From NCBI RefSeq assembly GCF_003461955.1, contig NZ_QTYB01000011.1:1-16395 (forward strand): a DNA stretch of 16,395 nucleotides, written 5' to 3'. The notes below the pieces were generated by a model. The model ran no database searches, was not told the origin of the DNA, and worked only from the letters and a program-made list of their open reading frames with translations. How positions within the stretch are numbered: position 1 is the stretch's first letter; each line of letters starts with the position of its first letter. This DNA is from Ruminococcus sp. AM36-2AA (GTDB lineage: Bacteria > Bacillota > Clostridia > Lachnospirales > Lachnospiraceae). Both the position numbers and the translations under genes were made by a program. Of this stretch, positions 7,329-15,433 are shown piece after piece.

Positions 7329-7544
7329 GATGTTGTTCCGAAAGAAGAAATTGCTGAATTTGAAGAGCTTATGCGCAAAACCATAGCTGACATTGTATCA
7401 GAAGCCAGTAGCGTTGCCTGTTGGGTGTATGTGCAGAAATATGTGAAGCACAAAACCCTAAACGAAATGCTGCAAGAATTGCCAGACGTAGGTCAATTCA
7501 TCCTAGCTATGGATACCTGGTTTGAAAAACTGATGGAGAAATAA
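7329..7544 (+). pseudogene. C-terminal fragment of an unidentified helical protein
   Basis: To the right of the S24 breakpoint the plus strand reads DVVPKEEIAEFEELMRKTI, then an ACWVYVQKYVKHKTLNEM segment and an MDTWFEKLMEK end before TAA. The composition is that of a real amphipathic helical protein rather than an antisense frame. The only upstream start (7194) lies in the antisense of the S24 domain and has no ribosome-binding site, so the piece is a 3' remnant of a lost gene. The family is not recognised; a TetR-like C-terminal domain is one guess. Confidence 0.5.
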
Positions 7545-7566
7545 TCTAGGAAAATAGTTTAAAGTT

Positions 7567-7585
7567 TACATGTTATGATCATGTA
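7567..7585. promoter_or_regulatory. Inverted repeat upstream of the bile salt hydrolase promoter
   Basis: TACATG (7567-7572) and CATGTA (7580-7585) form an interrupted palindrome with a 7-base spacer, ending five bases before the presumed -35. The location fits a regulator binding site. No regulator is assigned. Confidence 0.35.
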
Positions 7586-7590
7586 TGAAG

Positions 7591-7621
7591 TTGGAACAAA
7601 ATAAAAGAATTGTGCTATAAT
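7591..7621 (+). promoter_or_regulatory. Promoter of transcription unit A (bsh-alarmone synthetase-cls)
   Basis: A perfect extended -10, TGCTATAAT (7613-7621 region, with TATAAT at 7616-7621), is preceded by TTGGAA (7591-7596) at a 19-bp spacing. The start of transcription would lie near 7628, leaving a leader of about 50 bases that contains a small ATTGA/TCAAT inverted repeat (7642-7657) and AGGAGGA (7664-7670). Confidence 0.6.
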
Positions 7622-7679
7622 ATTGTTCAAGAAAAAAACTCATTGACATATTTCAATCTATTTAGGAGGATAAACGATC

Positions 7680-8657
7680 ATGTGTACAGCAGCAACTTAT
7701 AAAACAAAAGATTTTTACTTTGGACGAACCCTCGATTATGAATTCTCTTATGGTGATCAGATAGTAATTACACCACGTAATTATGCGTTTAATTTTCGCC
7801 ATGTTGGCGATATGAAAAATCATTATGCAATTATTGGAATGGCTCATGTTGCAGAGGATTATCCTTTGTATTATGATGCTATGAATGAAAAAGGAGTGGC
7901 AATGGCAGGACTGAATTTTGTCGGAAATGCTGTTTATGCTGCGATTAAGCCAGATGTGGAAAATATTGCACAGTTTGAATTTATTCCGTGGATTTTAAGT
8001 CAGTGTTCTTCTTTAGTTGAAGTTCGCGAGCTTCTTGAACGAATTAATATTGTTAATACTCCTTTCAGCGAACAATTACCATTAGCACAATTGCACTGGA
8101 TCATTTCTGATGAGAATGAGTCAATTACGGTAGAATCTATGTCAGATGGTTTGCATATTTATGACAATCCAGTAGGAGTGCTTACGAATAATCCGCCATT
8201 TCCACAGCAGATGTTTCAACTAAATAATTATATGTATTTATCTCCTAAACAGCCCAGAAATACTTTCTGCGAAAATTTGGCTCTTGATGCATATAGTAGA
8301 GGTATGGGAGGATTAGGTCTTCCGGGAGATCTCTCATCTTCCTCACGCTTTGTACGTGTAGCTTTTACAAAGGTAAATGCAATTTCAGGTGAATCAGAGG
8401 AAGAAAGCGTTAGCCAATTCTTCCACATTCTCGGATCTGTGGATCAGCAACGAGGATGTTGCGAAGTAGCGGATGGAAAATATGAAATCACATTGTATAC
8501 GTCGTGTTGTAATGTTACAAAAGGTATTTATTATTACAATACTTATGAAAACCATCAGATCAGTGCAGTAGATATGCATGTAGAAAATCTGGATAGTGAT
8601 AAAATGATTTGTTATCCAGTAATTCAAGGAGAACGAATCAACTATCAAAATAAATAA
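7680..8657 (+). CDS. bsh: Choloylglycine hydrolase (bile salt hydrolase)
   Basis: A 325-residue Ntn-hydrolase of the conjugated bile acid hydrolase/penicillin V acylase family, which cleaves the amide bond of glycine- or taurine-conjugated bile acids. It starts MCTAATYKTKDFYFGRTLDY, so removal of Met exposes the nucleophile Cys2; no signal peptide or propeptide precedes it, implying a cytoplasmic enzyme. Expected active-site partners are Arg16, Asp19, Asn79 (MAGLNF), Asn170/171 (VGVLTNNPPF) and an Arg in SSRFVRVAF (223 or 226). Length matches bile salt hydrolases, and the LNFVGNAVY stretch resembles gut Firmicute bile salt hydrolases more than penicillin acylases; substrate preference is not proven. 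It has a strong AGGAGGA and is first in an operon with an alarmone synthetase 38 bases downstream. Confidence 0.93.
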   Translation: MCTAATYKTKDFYFGRTLDYEFSYGDQIVITPRNYAFNFRHVGDMKNHYAIIGMAHVAEDYPLYYDAMNEKGVAMAGLNFVGNAVYAAIKPDVENIAQFEFIPWILSQCSSLVEVRELLERINIVNTPFSEQLPLAQLHWIISDENESITVESMSDGLHIYDNPVGVLTNNPPFPQQMFQLNNYMYLSPKQPRNTFCENLALDAYSRGMGGLGLPGDLSSSSRFVRVAFTKVNAISGESEEESVSQFFHILGSVDQQRGCCEVADGKYEITLYTSCCNVTKGIYYYNTYENHQISAVDMHVENLDSDKMICYPVIQGERINYQNK

Positions 8658-8695
8658 TGTTTTGAAATCAGGGATGAGGTAGAAAGGAAAGTTCC

Positions 8696-9376
8696 ATGAC
8701 AAAAGATGAAGTAAAAAAACTCAGGATGAACAGTCCGGAATCACTACAGTTTTTAAATAATGCTACAAAATTTTATAATTTAATGATGATGTATCGTTGT
8801 GCTATTCGGGAGATACAAACTAAACTTGAGGTTTTGGATGATGAATTTTCAGTTGAGAACAATCGAAATCCTATTTCTTTTATAAAAACAAGAATTAAGA
8901 AGCCCAATAGTATTTACGATAAACTGCAGAAGATGGGATATGAATTTACAACAGAAAATATACAGACATATCTCAATGATGTAGCAGGCGTTCGAATAGT
9001 TTGTGCGTTTATTGACGATATTTATATGATATCAGATTTGATTACCCAACAGGATGATATTAAAGTTATTGAAATAAAAGATTATATAAAAAATCCAAAA
9101 TCGAATGGTTATCGAAGCTATCATATGATTGTCGAAATACCAGTATTTTTTGCTAAGGGTAAAACACCTATGCGTGTAGAATTACAGATTCGAACCAATG
9201 GTATGGATTTCTGGGCAACATTGGAACATCAACTTCGCTATAAAAAAGGAATTGAAGAAATGCCTGGCTATGATGAGATAAGTGAAGAATTACTTCATTC
9301 TGCAAGAGCTATCATTGAAGCAGATAATGAAATGCAGAGAATAAAAGACAAAATTGGTATGTTCCATGAAATTTAG
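8696..9376 (+). CDS. Small alarmone synthetase (RelA/SpoT domain, RelQ-like)
   Basis: A 226-residue single-domain (p)ppGpp synthetase, transferring pyrophosphate from ATP to GDP or GTP. The RelA/SpoT domain spans about 45-190: the ATP-binding RIKKPNSIYDKL (66-77), NDVAGVRIVC with the metal-binding Asp95, NGYRSYH with Tyr139 that stacks on the guanine, and VELQIRT with the catalytic Glu162, followed by the conserved FWATLEHQLRYK. The HD hydrolase, TGS and ACT domains of long RSH proteins are absent, so it is synthesis-only and probably controlled by expression. The size and the C-terminal helices match the RelQ/YjbM group, which forms tetramers. AGAAAGGAAAG precedes the ATG. Its place between a bile salt hydrolase and a cardiolipin synthase, with gaps of 38 and 35 bases, indicates cotranscription. 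Confidence 0.92.
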   Translation: MTKDEVKKLRMNSPESLQFLNNATKFYNLMMMYRCAIREIQTKLEVLDDEFSVENNRNPISFIKTRIKKPNSIYDKLQKMGYEFTTENIQTYLNDVAGVRIVCAFIDDIYMISDLITQQDDIKVIEIKDYIKNPKSNGYRSYHMIVEIPVFFAKGKTPMRVELQIRTNGMDFWATLEHQLRYKKGIEEMPGYDEISEELLHSARAIIEADNEMQRIKDKIGMFHEI

Positions 9377-9411
9377 GGAGAAAACTGAGCAAGTAGGAAG
9401 GTGGAATATAT

Positions 9412-10971
9412 ATGAAACAAGATACTTTAGAGGGCAAAGCAAAAACAAAAAATGGGGTAAAACGGCTGTGTTTTTCCATAATCTGCATTCTTCTGGAAGT
9501 GATTTTTATTATTACTATCGTAACACGCTTGAATGAATATGCAGAAATCATAAATTTATTTACAAGGATTTTGAGTGGGATCTTGGTTTTGGGATTGTAC
9601 GCATCAAATAAGACATCCTCTATGAAAATGCCTTGGGTCATCTTAATTCTAATTTTCCCAATTATGGGTGTAGGCCTGTATTTGTTGATTGGTTTGAATG
9701 GTGGCACACATAAAATGCGTGAGCGATATGCAGAAATTGATAGCAAATTGTTACCAATGCTTCCGGACAGTCAGGAGTGTTTGAGCAAAATAAAAGAAAC
9801 AATTCCGAAAGCAGGAAATATAGCAAGTTACATACAAAGAAATTCGCAGTATCCAATCTATCAGAATACGGATATTGTGTATTTTGATGAAGCAGTGAAA
9901 GGATTAGAGGCACAGCTTAAGGATTTGGAGAAAGCACAGAAGTTTATCTTTATGGAATATCATGCGATAGAAGACGCTGAAGCATGGCATAAGATTCAAG
10001 ATGTTCTGGAAGAGCGAGTAAAAGCAGGTGTGGAAGTTAGAGTATTCTACGATGATATGGGTTCTATAGGCTTTATTAACACAGATTTTGTGAAAAAGAT
10101 GGAGGCAATAGGAATTCATTGCCGTGTATTCAATCCGTTTATGCCAGGTTTAAATCTGTTTTTGAACAATCGTGATCATAGAAAAATAACAGTTATTGAT
10201 GGAAAAGTCGGATTTACAGGTGGATATAATCTAGCAAACGAATATTTTAATTACACACACCCGTATGGACAGTGGAAAGATACAGGTATTCGTTTAGAAG
10301 GAGATGCTGTTCAGTCGCTTACGGTGACATTTTTGGAAATGTGGAATGCAGTAAGTGATAAGGATGCTAATGATTCTGATCTTAGTAAATACCTTTTCCA
10401 CTATGATTATGCGGCACAGCAAACTGGGTTTATTCAACCTTATGCAGACAGCCCTATGGATAATGAGCAAGTAGGAGAAGAAGTTTATATCAGTATGATA
10501 AATAAAGCTGAAAAATATTGTTGGTTTATGACTCCATATCTAATCATAACAGATGAAATGACGCATGCGTTATGTCTGGCTGCTAAGCGCGGGGTAGACG
10601 TAAGAATTATCACACCTGGTATCCCTGATAAAAAATTCATTTATAATATAACTCGTTCTTTTTATCATGGATTAGTTAAACATGGTGTTCGTGTTTATGA
10701 GTGGACTCCTGGTTTCTGTCATGCAAAAATGAGTGTGGCAGATGACTGTATGGCAACTTGTGGAACAATTAATCTGGATTATCGAAGTTTATATCACCAT
10801 TTTGAAAACGGCTGTTTTATGGCAGATTGTCAGGCAGTTGTGGAAATAAAAAATGATCTGATAAGAACGATGGGAGAATGTCGTGATGTGACAGACCAAT
10901 ATCAAACCGGACGAAGTGCATATTTGCGACTGGGACAATTATTTATGAGATTATTTGCTGGATTGCTATAA
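9412..10971 (+). CDS. cls: Cardiolipin synthase
   Basis: A 519-residue phospholipase D superfamily enzyme that joins two phosphatidylglycerol molecules into cardiolipin and glycerol. Residues 17-95 form an N-terminal membrane region with hydrophobic helices at about 18-38, 48-64 and 74-94, ending in the PLDc_N-type LIGLNGG motif. Two HKD active sites are complete: His256, Lys258 and Asp263 in DHRKITVID with the following GFTGGYNLANEY, and His437, Lys439 and Asp444 in CHAKMSVAD with the following GTINLDYRSLYHHFE. Length and order match bacterial ClsA-type enzymes. GGAAGGTGG (9396-9404) precedes the start. It is the last gene of unit A, followed by a strong terminator. A second PLD-family gene begins the next unit. 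Confidence 0.94.
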   Translation: MKQDTLEGKAKTKNGVKRLCFSIICILLEVIFIITIVTRLNEYAEIINLFTRILSGILVLGLYASNKTSSMKMPWVILILIFPIMGVGLYLLIGLNGGTHKMRERYAEIDSKLLPMLPDSQECLSKIKETIPKAGNIASYIQRNSQYPIYQNTDIVYFDEAVKGLEAQLKDLEKAQKFIFMEYHAIEDAEAWHKIQDVLEERVKAGVEVRVFYDDMGSIGFINTDFVKKMEAIGIHCRVFNPFMPGLNLFLNNRDHRKITVIDGKVGFTGGYNLANEYFNYTHPYGQWKDTGIRLEGDAVQSLTVTFLEMWNAVSDKDANDSDLSKYLFHYDYAAQQTGFIQPYADSPMDNEQVGEEVYISMINKAEKYCWFMTPYLIITDEMTHALCLAAKRGVDVRIITPGIPDKKFIYNITRSFYHGLVKHGVRVYEWTPGFCHAKMSVADDCMATCGTINLDYRSLYHHFENGCFMADCQAVVEIKNDLIRTMGECRDVTDQYQTGRSAYLRLGQLFMRLFAGLL

Positions 10972-10981
10972 GAATCTGATG

Positions 10982-11040
10982 AAACGACCTTTCAAAAAAC
11001 AGTTGATTTAGAAGTTAACTGTTTTTGAAAGGCCGTTTTT
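10982..11040. terminator. Strong terminator closing unit A
   Basis: Two arms of about 23 bases (10982-11004 and 11017-11040) pair almost perfectly around a short loop: AACG-CCTTTCAAAAA-CAGTT against AACTG-TTTTTGAAAGG-CGTTTTT. The hairpin lies directly after the cls stop codon and ends in five Ts, so transcription of unit A should stop here. Confidence 0.9.
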
Positions 11041-11095
11041 GCTATATCTAACAGTCTGTTGTACAAAGAAGATTTTGCATGGATGAAAAAAACAA

Positions 11096-11124
11096 ACCTT
11101 GTTGAGGTTAAATTGAGATTGACT
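11096..11124 (+). promoter_or_regulatory. Candidate regulator site and -35 region of unit B
   Basis: TTGAGGT (11102-11108) and TTGAGAT (11113-11119) are direct repeats spaced exactly 11 bases, the helical-turn spacing used by OmpR/PhoB-type regulators. The first repeat also forms AACCT-TGTTG-AGGTT (11095-11109). TTGACT (11119-11124) follows and may be the -35, but no good -10 is found at 17 bp; TATAAG (11133-11138) and TATGAA (11139-11144) are possible. The regulator encoded at 12621 is the natural candidate. Confidence 0.4.
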
Positions 11125-11169
11125 TTGTATTGTATAAGTATGAAATAAAAAGGAATCAGGTGATGTACA

Positions 11170-12603
11170 ATGAAAAAGCATAAAATATGTAAAATCCTTC
11201 TTGTTATACTGGCAATTTTTTTATGTGTGGCTTTTTATGAATTGCTCGGAATCTGCGTTGCATATAAAAAGCAGCCGGAAGTGTCCAATACAACCAAAAA
11301 AGAAACAAAAAATGGGTCATGGAACGAATGCAGTGAAAATACAGAACGGGCAGTAATCATAGAAAAGAATCCAGAAGCGCTTTTACAAAGAGTGCGTTTG
11401 ATCAAGAATGCAAAAAAGGAAATTATTCTTTCTACTTTTGCATTTCAATCCGATGAAAGTGGAAAATTGATTTTAGGAGCACTGCATGATGCGGCAGACA
11501 GAGGTGTACATATTCGTCTGTTAGTAGATGGAATGGAGAGCTGGATTGATATGGAAGGAAATCCGTATTTCTATGGATTATCTTCCCATGAGAATGTTGA
11601 AATTAAACTGTATAATAAGGCCAATCCGTTGAAACCGTGGAAAATGATGGGTAGAATGCATGATAAATATTTGATTGCAGATGGAAAGAGATATATTCTT
11701 GGGGGAAGAAATACATACAATTATTTTCTGGGTGATTTTCCGGGACATAAGAACTATGACAGAGACGTGTTAGTGGTTTGCGATGAACCTGAGAAAGAAA
11801 ATTCAGTTAACCAGTTGTCAGAGTATTTTGAAACCATATGGAATCAGGAAGACAGTGGTTATTTTCATAACAATAAAAAACTGGCAAATAGAAAATCTGT
11901 AAAGAACGCAGTTTTAGAGCTGCAGAACAGCTATCAGAAATATTTTGAAGAGAATAAGGAAAGAATCTGCGAGACCAATTATACGGACGAAACTTTTGAG
12001 ACAGAAAAGATTACATTAGTGTCAAATCCTATTCACACAGGTTCCAAAGAACCAGTAGTGTGGTATCAGTTGGGAGAATTGATGAAAAATGCAAAAAATC
12101 GTGTGAAGATCCACACGCCATATATTATCTGTAATGATATGATGTATAATACATGGGAGGAGATTGCAGAGAACGTTTCAGATTTTTCTATCATGACAAA
12201 TTCAGTTGCGAATAATGGGAATCCATTTGGGGCTGCCGATTATGCGAAAAACAGAAATAGAATTTTAAGTACAGGAATTAATATCTGGGAATATGAAGGC
12301 GGTTATTCATACCACGGAAAAAGTATTCTGATTGACGATGATCTGTCTGTAATCGGTTCCTTTAATATGGACATGAGAAGTGCATATCTGGATACGGAAC
12401 TGATGCTTGTAATTCGCAGTAAAGATATTAATAAACAGTTGGAAGAGGGCATGATGGAATATGAAAAAGTGTCCCGCCAGATATTAGAAGGCGGAACTTA
12501 TAATGATCCATATCATGTAGAGCCAATCGAATTAACAAAGAAACGTCAGAGAAAAATATTTTTGGTACAGCATCTGCTTGGATGGGCAAGGTATCTGTTT
12601 TAA
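11170..12603 (+). CDS. Membrane-anchored phospholipase D-family protein (cardiolipin synthase-like)
   Basis: A 477-residue PLD superfamily member with two complete HKD motifs: His164, Lys166 and Asp171 in MHDKYLIAD, and His382, Lys384 and Asp389 in YHGKSILID followed by GSFNMDMRSAYLDTE. A positively charged N-terminus and a single hydrophobic segment at about 8-31 make a signal anchor, so the catalytic part would lie outside the membrane. The cleavage signal of a secreted enzyme is not evident. It differs from the preceding cls gene, which has several N-terminal helices, and resembles ClsC-type or YmdC-like enzymes that may use phosphatidylglycerol together with another lipid. It is therefore a second phospholipid transferase or a phospholipase. 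AGGTGA (11158-11163) precedes ATG 11170. It is the first gene of unit B, 17 bases before the response regulator. Confidence 0.88.
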   Translation: MKKHKICKILLVILAIFLCVAFYELLGICVAYKKQPEVSNTTKKETKNGSWNECSENTERAVIIEKNPEALLQRVRLIKNAKKEIILSTFAFQSDESGKLILGALHDAADRGVHIRLLVDGMESWIDMEGNPYFYGLSSHENVEIKLYNKANPLKPWKMMGRMHDKYLIADGKRYILGGRNTYNYFLGDFPGHKNYDRDVLVVCDEPEKENSVNQLSEYFETIWNQEDSGYFHNNKKLANRKSVKNAVLELQNSYQKYFEENKERICETNYTDETFETEKITLVSNPIHTGSKEPVVWYQLGELMKNAKNRVKIHTPYIICNDMMYNTWEEIAENVSDFSIMTNSVANNGNPFGAADYAKNRNRILSTGINIWEYEGGYSYHGKSILIDDDLSVIGSFNMDMRSAYLDTELMLVIRSKDINKQLEEGMMEYEKVSRQILEGGTYNDPYHVEPIELTKKRQRKIFLVQHLLGWARYLF

Positions 12604-12620
12604 TGAGGAGGAAGGAAAAC

Positions 12621-13292
12621 GTGTTTCAAATATTGATTGTAGAAGATGATAAAGAATTAAGCCAGCTATTCCAAAAAGTGCTTGAGAAGAATGGATATCA
12701 AGTCAAAAGTGCATCGGATGGAGCACAGGCATTAGAAGTATTGGATAAGGAATATATTGATCTGATCATTTCTGATATTATGATGCCGGTTATGGATGGC
12801 TATGAACTGGTGTCAGAACTTCGTTCAGCAGGATATCAGATACCAGTGCTTATGATCACTGCGAAAGGTTCCTTTGATGATATGCGCCAGGGATTTCTTT
12901 CGGGAAGTGACGATTATATGGTAAAACCGGTAAATGTGAATGAAATGGTTTTAAGAGTCGGAGCATTGCTTCGCCGTGCACAGATACTGAATGAACACAA
13001 AATTGTGATCGGTTCAACAGAGTTTGATTATGATGCAATGACGGTTACAACTGATAAGGAAAGTCTTGTTTTGCCTAAAAAAGAATTCCTGCTTTTATAT
13101 AAGCTTGCAGCTTCGCCAGGCAGAACATTTACAAAACAACAGTTGATGGATGAAGTATGGGGATACGAGACGGAGGCAGACCCACATACGATAGAGGTAC
13201 ATATAGGAAGAATCAGAGAGCGTTTTAAAGATAACCCTGATTTTGAAATCGTAACAATGCGTGGAATTGGATACAAGGTGGTGAAAAAATAA
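12621..13292 (+). CDS. OmpR/PhoB-family response regulator
   Basis: A 223-residue two-component regulator. The receiver domain (1-118) has the acidic pocket Glu8-Asp9-Asp10, phospho-acceptor Asp52 in ISDIMMPVMDGY, Thr80 and Lys102 in MVKPVN. The winged-helix DNA-binding domain (about 127-221) shows LPKKEFLLLYKLA, QLMDEVWGYE and the recognition region TIEVHIGRIRERF, ending in MRGIGYKVV. The start is GTG 12621, in frame 13 codons after an ATG at 12582 that lies within the preceding gene. GTG is preferred because GAGGAGGAAGG (12605-12615) sits at proper spacing. Its stop overlaps the kinase start (TAATG), so the two are translationally coupled. It probably controls unit B, for which the 11-base-spaced repeats upstream of 11170 are a candidate site. 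Confidence 0.94.
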   Translation: MFQILIVEDDKELSQLFQKVLEKNGYQVKSASDGAQALEVLDKEYIDLIISDIMMPVMDGYELVSELRSAGYQIPVLMITAKGSFDDMRQGFLSGSDDYMVKPVNVNEMVLRVGALLRRAQILNEHKIVIGSTEFDYDAMTVTTDKESLVLPKKEFLLLYKLAASPGRTFTKQQLMDEVWGYETEADPHTIEVHIGRIRERFKDNPDFEIVTMRGIGYKVVKK

Positions 13293-14335
13293 TGGAACAA
13301 AAGAAAGAAAAAGGATTGCGGATCCGATCCTGTCTGACTGGTGCAATCTGGCTGGCACTTGTATTTTCAACAGTCATATCTGCTTTATTATTTGCTTTTT
13401 TGAATCATTTTTTTAATCTGCCGGGCAGCATACCTGTGCTTGGCTGGCTTTTGATTTTCAATACATTGATTGCAGGGCTGATCACTTCCTTTATCAATGC
13501 AAAGTTACTGGAACCAATTACCAGACTTAGTAAAGCAATGAAGGAAGTTTCTCAGGGAGATTTTGAACAGCATTTGGAAACGAACAGCCGTATAGCAGAA
13601 GTTGGAGAATCTTATCAAAGTTTTAACGTTATGACAAAAGAACTTCGTGCAACAGAGGTGCTGCAGATGGATTTTGTATCTAATGTTTCTCATGAGTTTA
13701 AGACCCCGATTAATGCCATTGAAGGATATACAATGCTGCTTCAGGGAGAAGAACTGTCTCCGGATCAAGAGGAATATGTAGAAAAAATCTTATTTAACAC
13801 CCAAAGACTTTCCGGATTGGTTGGTAATATTTTGCTGTTATCCAAGTTAGAGAATCAGAATATACCAATGAAAAAAACAGAATATCGTCTGGATGAACAG
13901 ATCCGCCAGGCATTTCTTTCATTGGAAACAAAATGGACAGAAAAAGAAATTGGTTTTCAGGTAGAATTGGAGGAAGTTAAATATACTGGGAATGAAGGAC
14001 TTTTTATGCATATCTGGATAAATCTTTTGGATAATGCGATTAAGTTCAGCCCTTCAAAGGGGACAATTACGATGTTTCTGAAACAAGAACAGGATTCTGT
14101 TAAGTTCATTCTGGAAGATGAAGGACCCGGAATAGAGGATGATGTAAAATCCAGAATATTTGACAAGTTCTATCAGGTAGATGGATCTCATAAAGCAGAA
14201 GGAAATGGCCTAGGTCTTGCACTTGTAAAACGGATTGTAGATAGTGCCGGAGGAACAATCAAAGCAGAAAACCGTGAATATGGTGGATGCAGATTTGTTA
14301 TAGAGCTGCCAAAGCAGAAAGATGAGATTATATAG
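13292..14335 (+). CDS. Sensor histidine kinase with short extracytoplasmic loop
   Basis: A 347-residue kinase, partner of the preceding regulator, whose stop codon it overlaps. Two membrane helices (about 14-38 and 47-68) enclose a loop of only about ten residues, followed by a HAMP linker (about 70-122), a HisKA domain with SNVSHEFKTPINAIEGY (His134) and an HATPase domain with Asn248 in NLLDNAIKF, DEGPGI (276-281) and GNGLGLAL (304-311). The minimal periplasm-facing loop is the hallmark of intramembrane-sensing kinases that respond to membrane or cell-envelope stress, often with help from a membrane partner. The neighbouring exporter and phospholipid enzymes fit such a role; the stimulus itself is not known. 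AAGGTGG lies 10 bases ahead of the start. Confidence 0.93.
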   Translation: MEQKKEKGLRIRSCLTGAIWLALVFSTVISALLFAFLNHFFNLPGSIPVLGWLLIFNTLIAGLITSFINAKLLEPITRLSKAMKEVSQGDFEQHLETNSRIAEVGESYQSFNVMTKELRATEVLQMDFVSNVSHEFKTPINAIEGYTMLLQGEELSPDQEEYVEKILFNTQRLSGLVGNILLLSKLENQNIPMKKTEYRLDEQIRQAFLSLETKWTEKEIGFQVELEEVKYTGNEGLFMHIWINLLDNAIKFSPSKGTITMFLKQEQDSVKFILEDEGPGIEDDVKSRIFDKFYQVDGSHKAEGNGLGLALVKRIVDSAGGTIKAENREYGGCRFVIELPKQKDEII

Positions 14336-14368
14336 TTTTAAGATAAATTAGAAGATGGGAGGATTTAT

Positions 14369-15433
14369 ATGACATTTTATCAGGAGTTGCAGTTAAATCA
14401 GGCAGGTTCTAAAAACCTGTTGAAAAAGAGTGAAACACTAAAAGAAAAATTATATCATATGTGGGTATATCTGGTGAAGATAGCTGTTACATTGGCATTT
14501 TGTTTTTCCTTTGTTAGTATTTTCAGCATCCTATTTGGAAATGAGAACAGCATTGTAGGTGTAGTAGTCTTATTATGTCTCATGGTGTTTAGAAATGCGG
14601 ATCTGGGGATCCACACCGGACAATCTACGATGCTTTTGGCTTTGTTCTTTGTAATTATGACTGTATGTCCGCATTTAGCAAATCAGTTTTCACCGGTATT
14701 GGGAATGCTGTTAAATATTGCGGCACTGGCTGTGTTGATTCTGTTCGGATGCCATAATCCATTCATGTTTAATCAATCTACATTGGTTCTTGGGTATCTG
14801 CTGCTATATGGTTATGATGTTACGGGAAAAAGCTATCAGATGCGATTAGTCGGAATGGCTTTAGGTGCAGCACTTACCTGCTTCGTATTTTATCGAAATC
14901 ATAAAAACAGAACTTATAAAAGAAATCTGAAAGATCTGATACAAGAATTTGATATCACTTCTTCCAGAACAAAATGGCAGATATGTCAGATTTTATGCGT
15001 ACCGATTGTCCTTTGCATTGCAGAACTTTGTAATATGCCACGTGCAATGTGGGCTGGTATTGCGGCCATGTCCGCGATTTTGCCGTTTATGGAAGATATG
15101 CGCTACAGAGTCCGTAAAAGGATTGTCGGAAATATTGCAGGTGTTATATGTTTTACAGTATTATATTTTCTGCTTCCTTCGTCAATCTATGCATATATAG
15201 GAATTCTTGGTGGAATCGGTGTAGGATTTTCAGCACAATATGGCTGGCAGGCAGTATTTAACACATTTGGTGCTTTAGCCATTGCTGCAGAGACTTATGG
15301 ACTACAAGGAGCGGTTAGTCTTAGAGTGATTCAAAATGTTTTTGGTGTTGTGTTTGCTTTAGCATTTTGTGTTATATTTTATTGGTTTATGTCTAAAAAA
15401 AAGAAAAGTGAGATGACCGTACATGCAGAGTGA
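14369..15433 (+). CDS. FUSC-like inner membrane transporter
   Basis: A 354-residue membrane protein of the FUSC/aromatic acid exporter type (fusaric acid resistance family). It has a soluble N-terminus, a first block of about six hydrophobic helices (33-175), a basic cytoplasmic stretch RNHKNRTYKRNLKDLIQEF (about 176-195) and a second block of helices (205-343). The second block has the family-typical NMPRAMWAGIAAMSAIL segment, YRVRKRIVGNIAGVI and GFSAQYGWQAVFNTFGALAI. A GGGAGGA lies 8 bases before ATG 14369, which follows the kinase by 33 bases. Members export small aromatic or hydroxylated acids, so release of free bile acids or other amphipathic acids is an attractive but unproven role here. 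The predicted length is normal for single FUSC proteins, and no fusion or truncation is seen. Confidence 0.82.
   Translation: MTFYQELQLNQAGSKNLLKKSETLKEKLYHMWVYLVKIAVTLAFCFSFVSIFSILFGNENSIVGVVVLLCLMVFRNADLGIHTGQSTMLLALFFVIMTVCPHLANQFSPVLGMLLNIAALAVLILFGCHNPFMFNQSTLVLGYLLLYGYDVTGKSYQMRLVGMALGAALTCFVFYRNHKNRTYKRNLKDLIQEFDITSSRTKWQICQILCVPIVLCIAELCNMPRAMWAGIAAMSAILPFMEDMRYRVRKRIVGNIAGVICFTVLYFLLPSSIYAYIGILGGIGVGFSAQYGWQAVFNTFGALAIAAETYGLQGAVSLRVIQNVFGVVFALAFCVIFYWFMSKKKKSEMTVHAE

Noticed and set aside
7643..7648. TTGACA as the -35 of a second bile salt hydrolase promoter
   Set aside because: The matching -10 would fall on the ribosome-binding site at 7666-7671, and no TATAAT-like hexamer is there.
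12582..12620. Upstream ATG start for the response regulator
   Set aside because: It would add 13 residues ahead of the receiver domain, lies inside the preceding gene and lacks a ribosome-binding site. GTG 12621 has a strong one.
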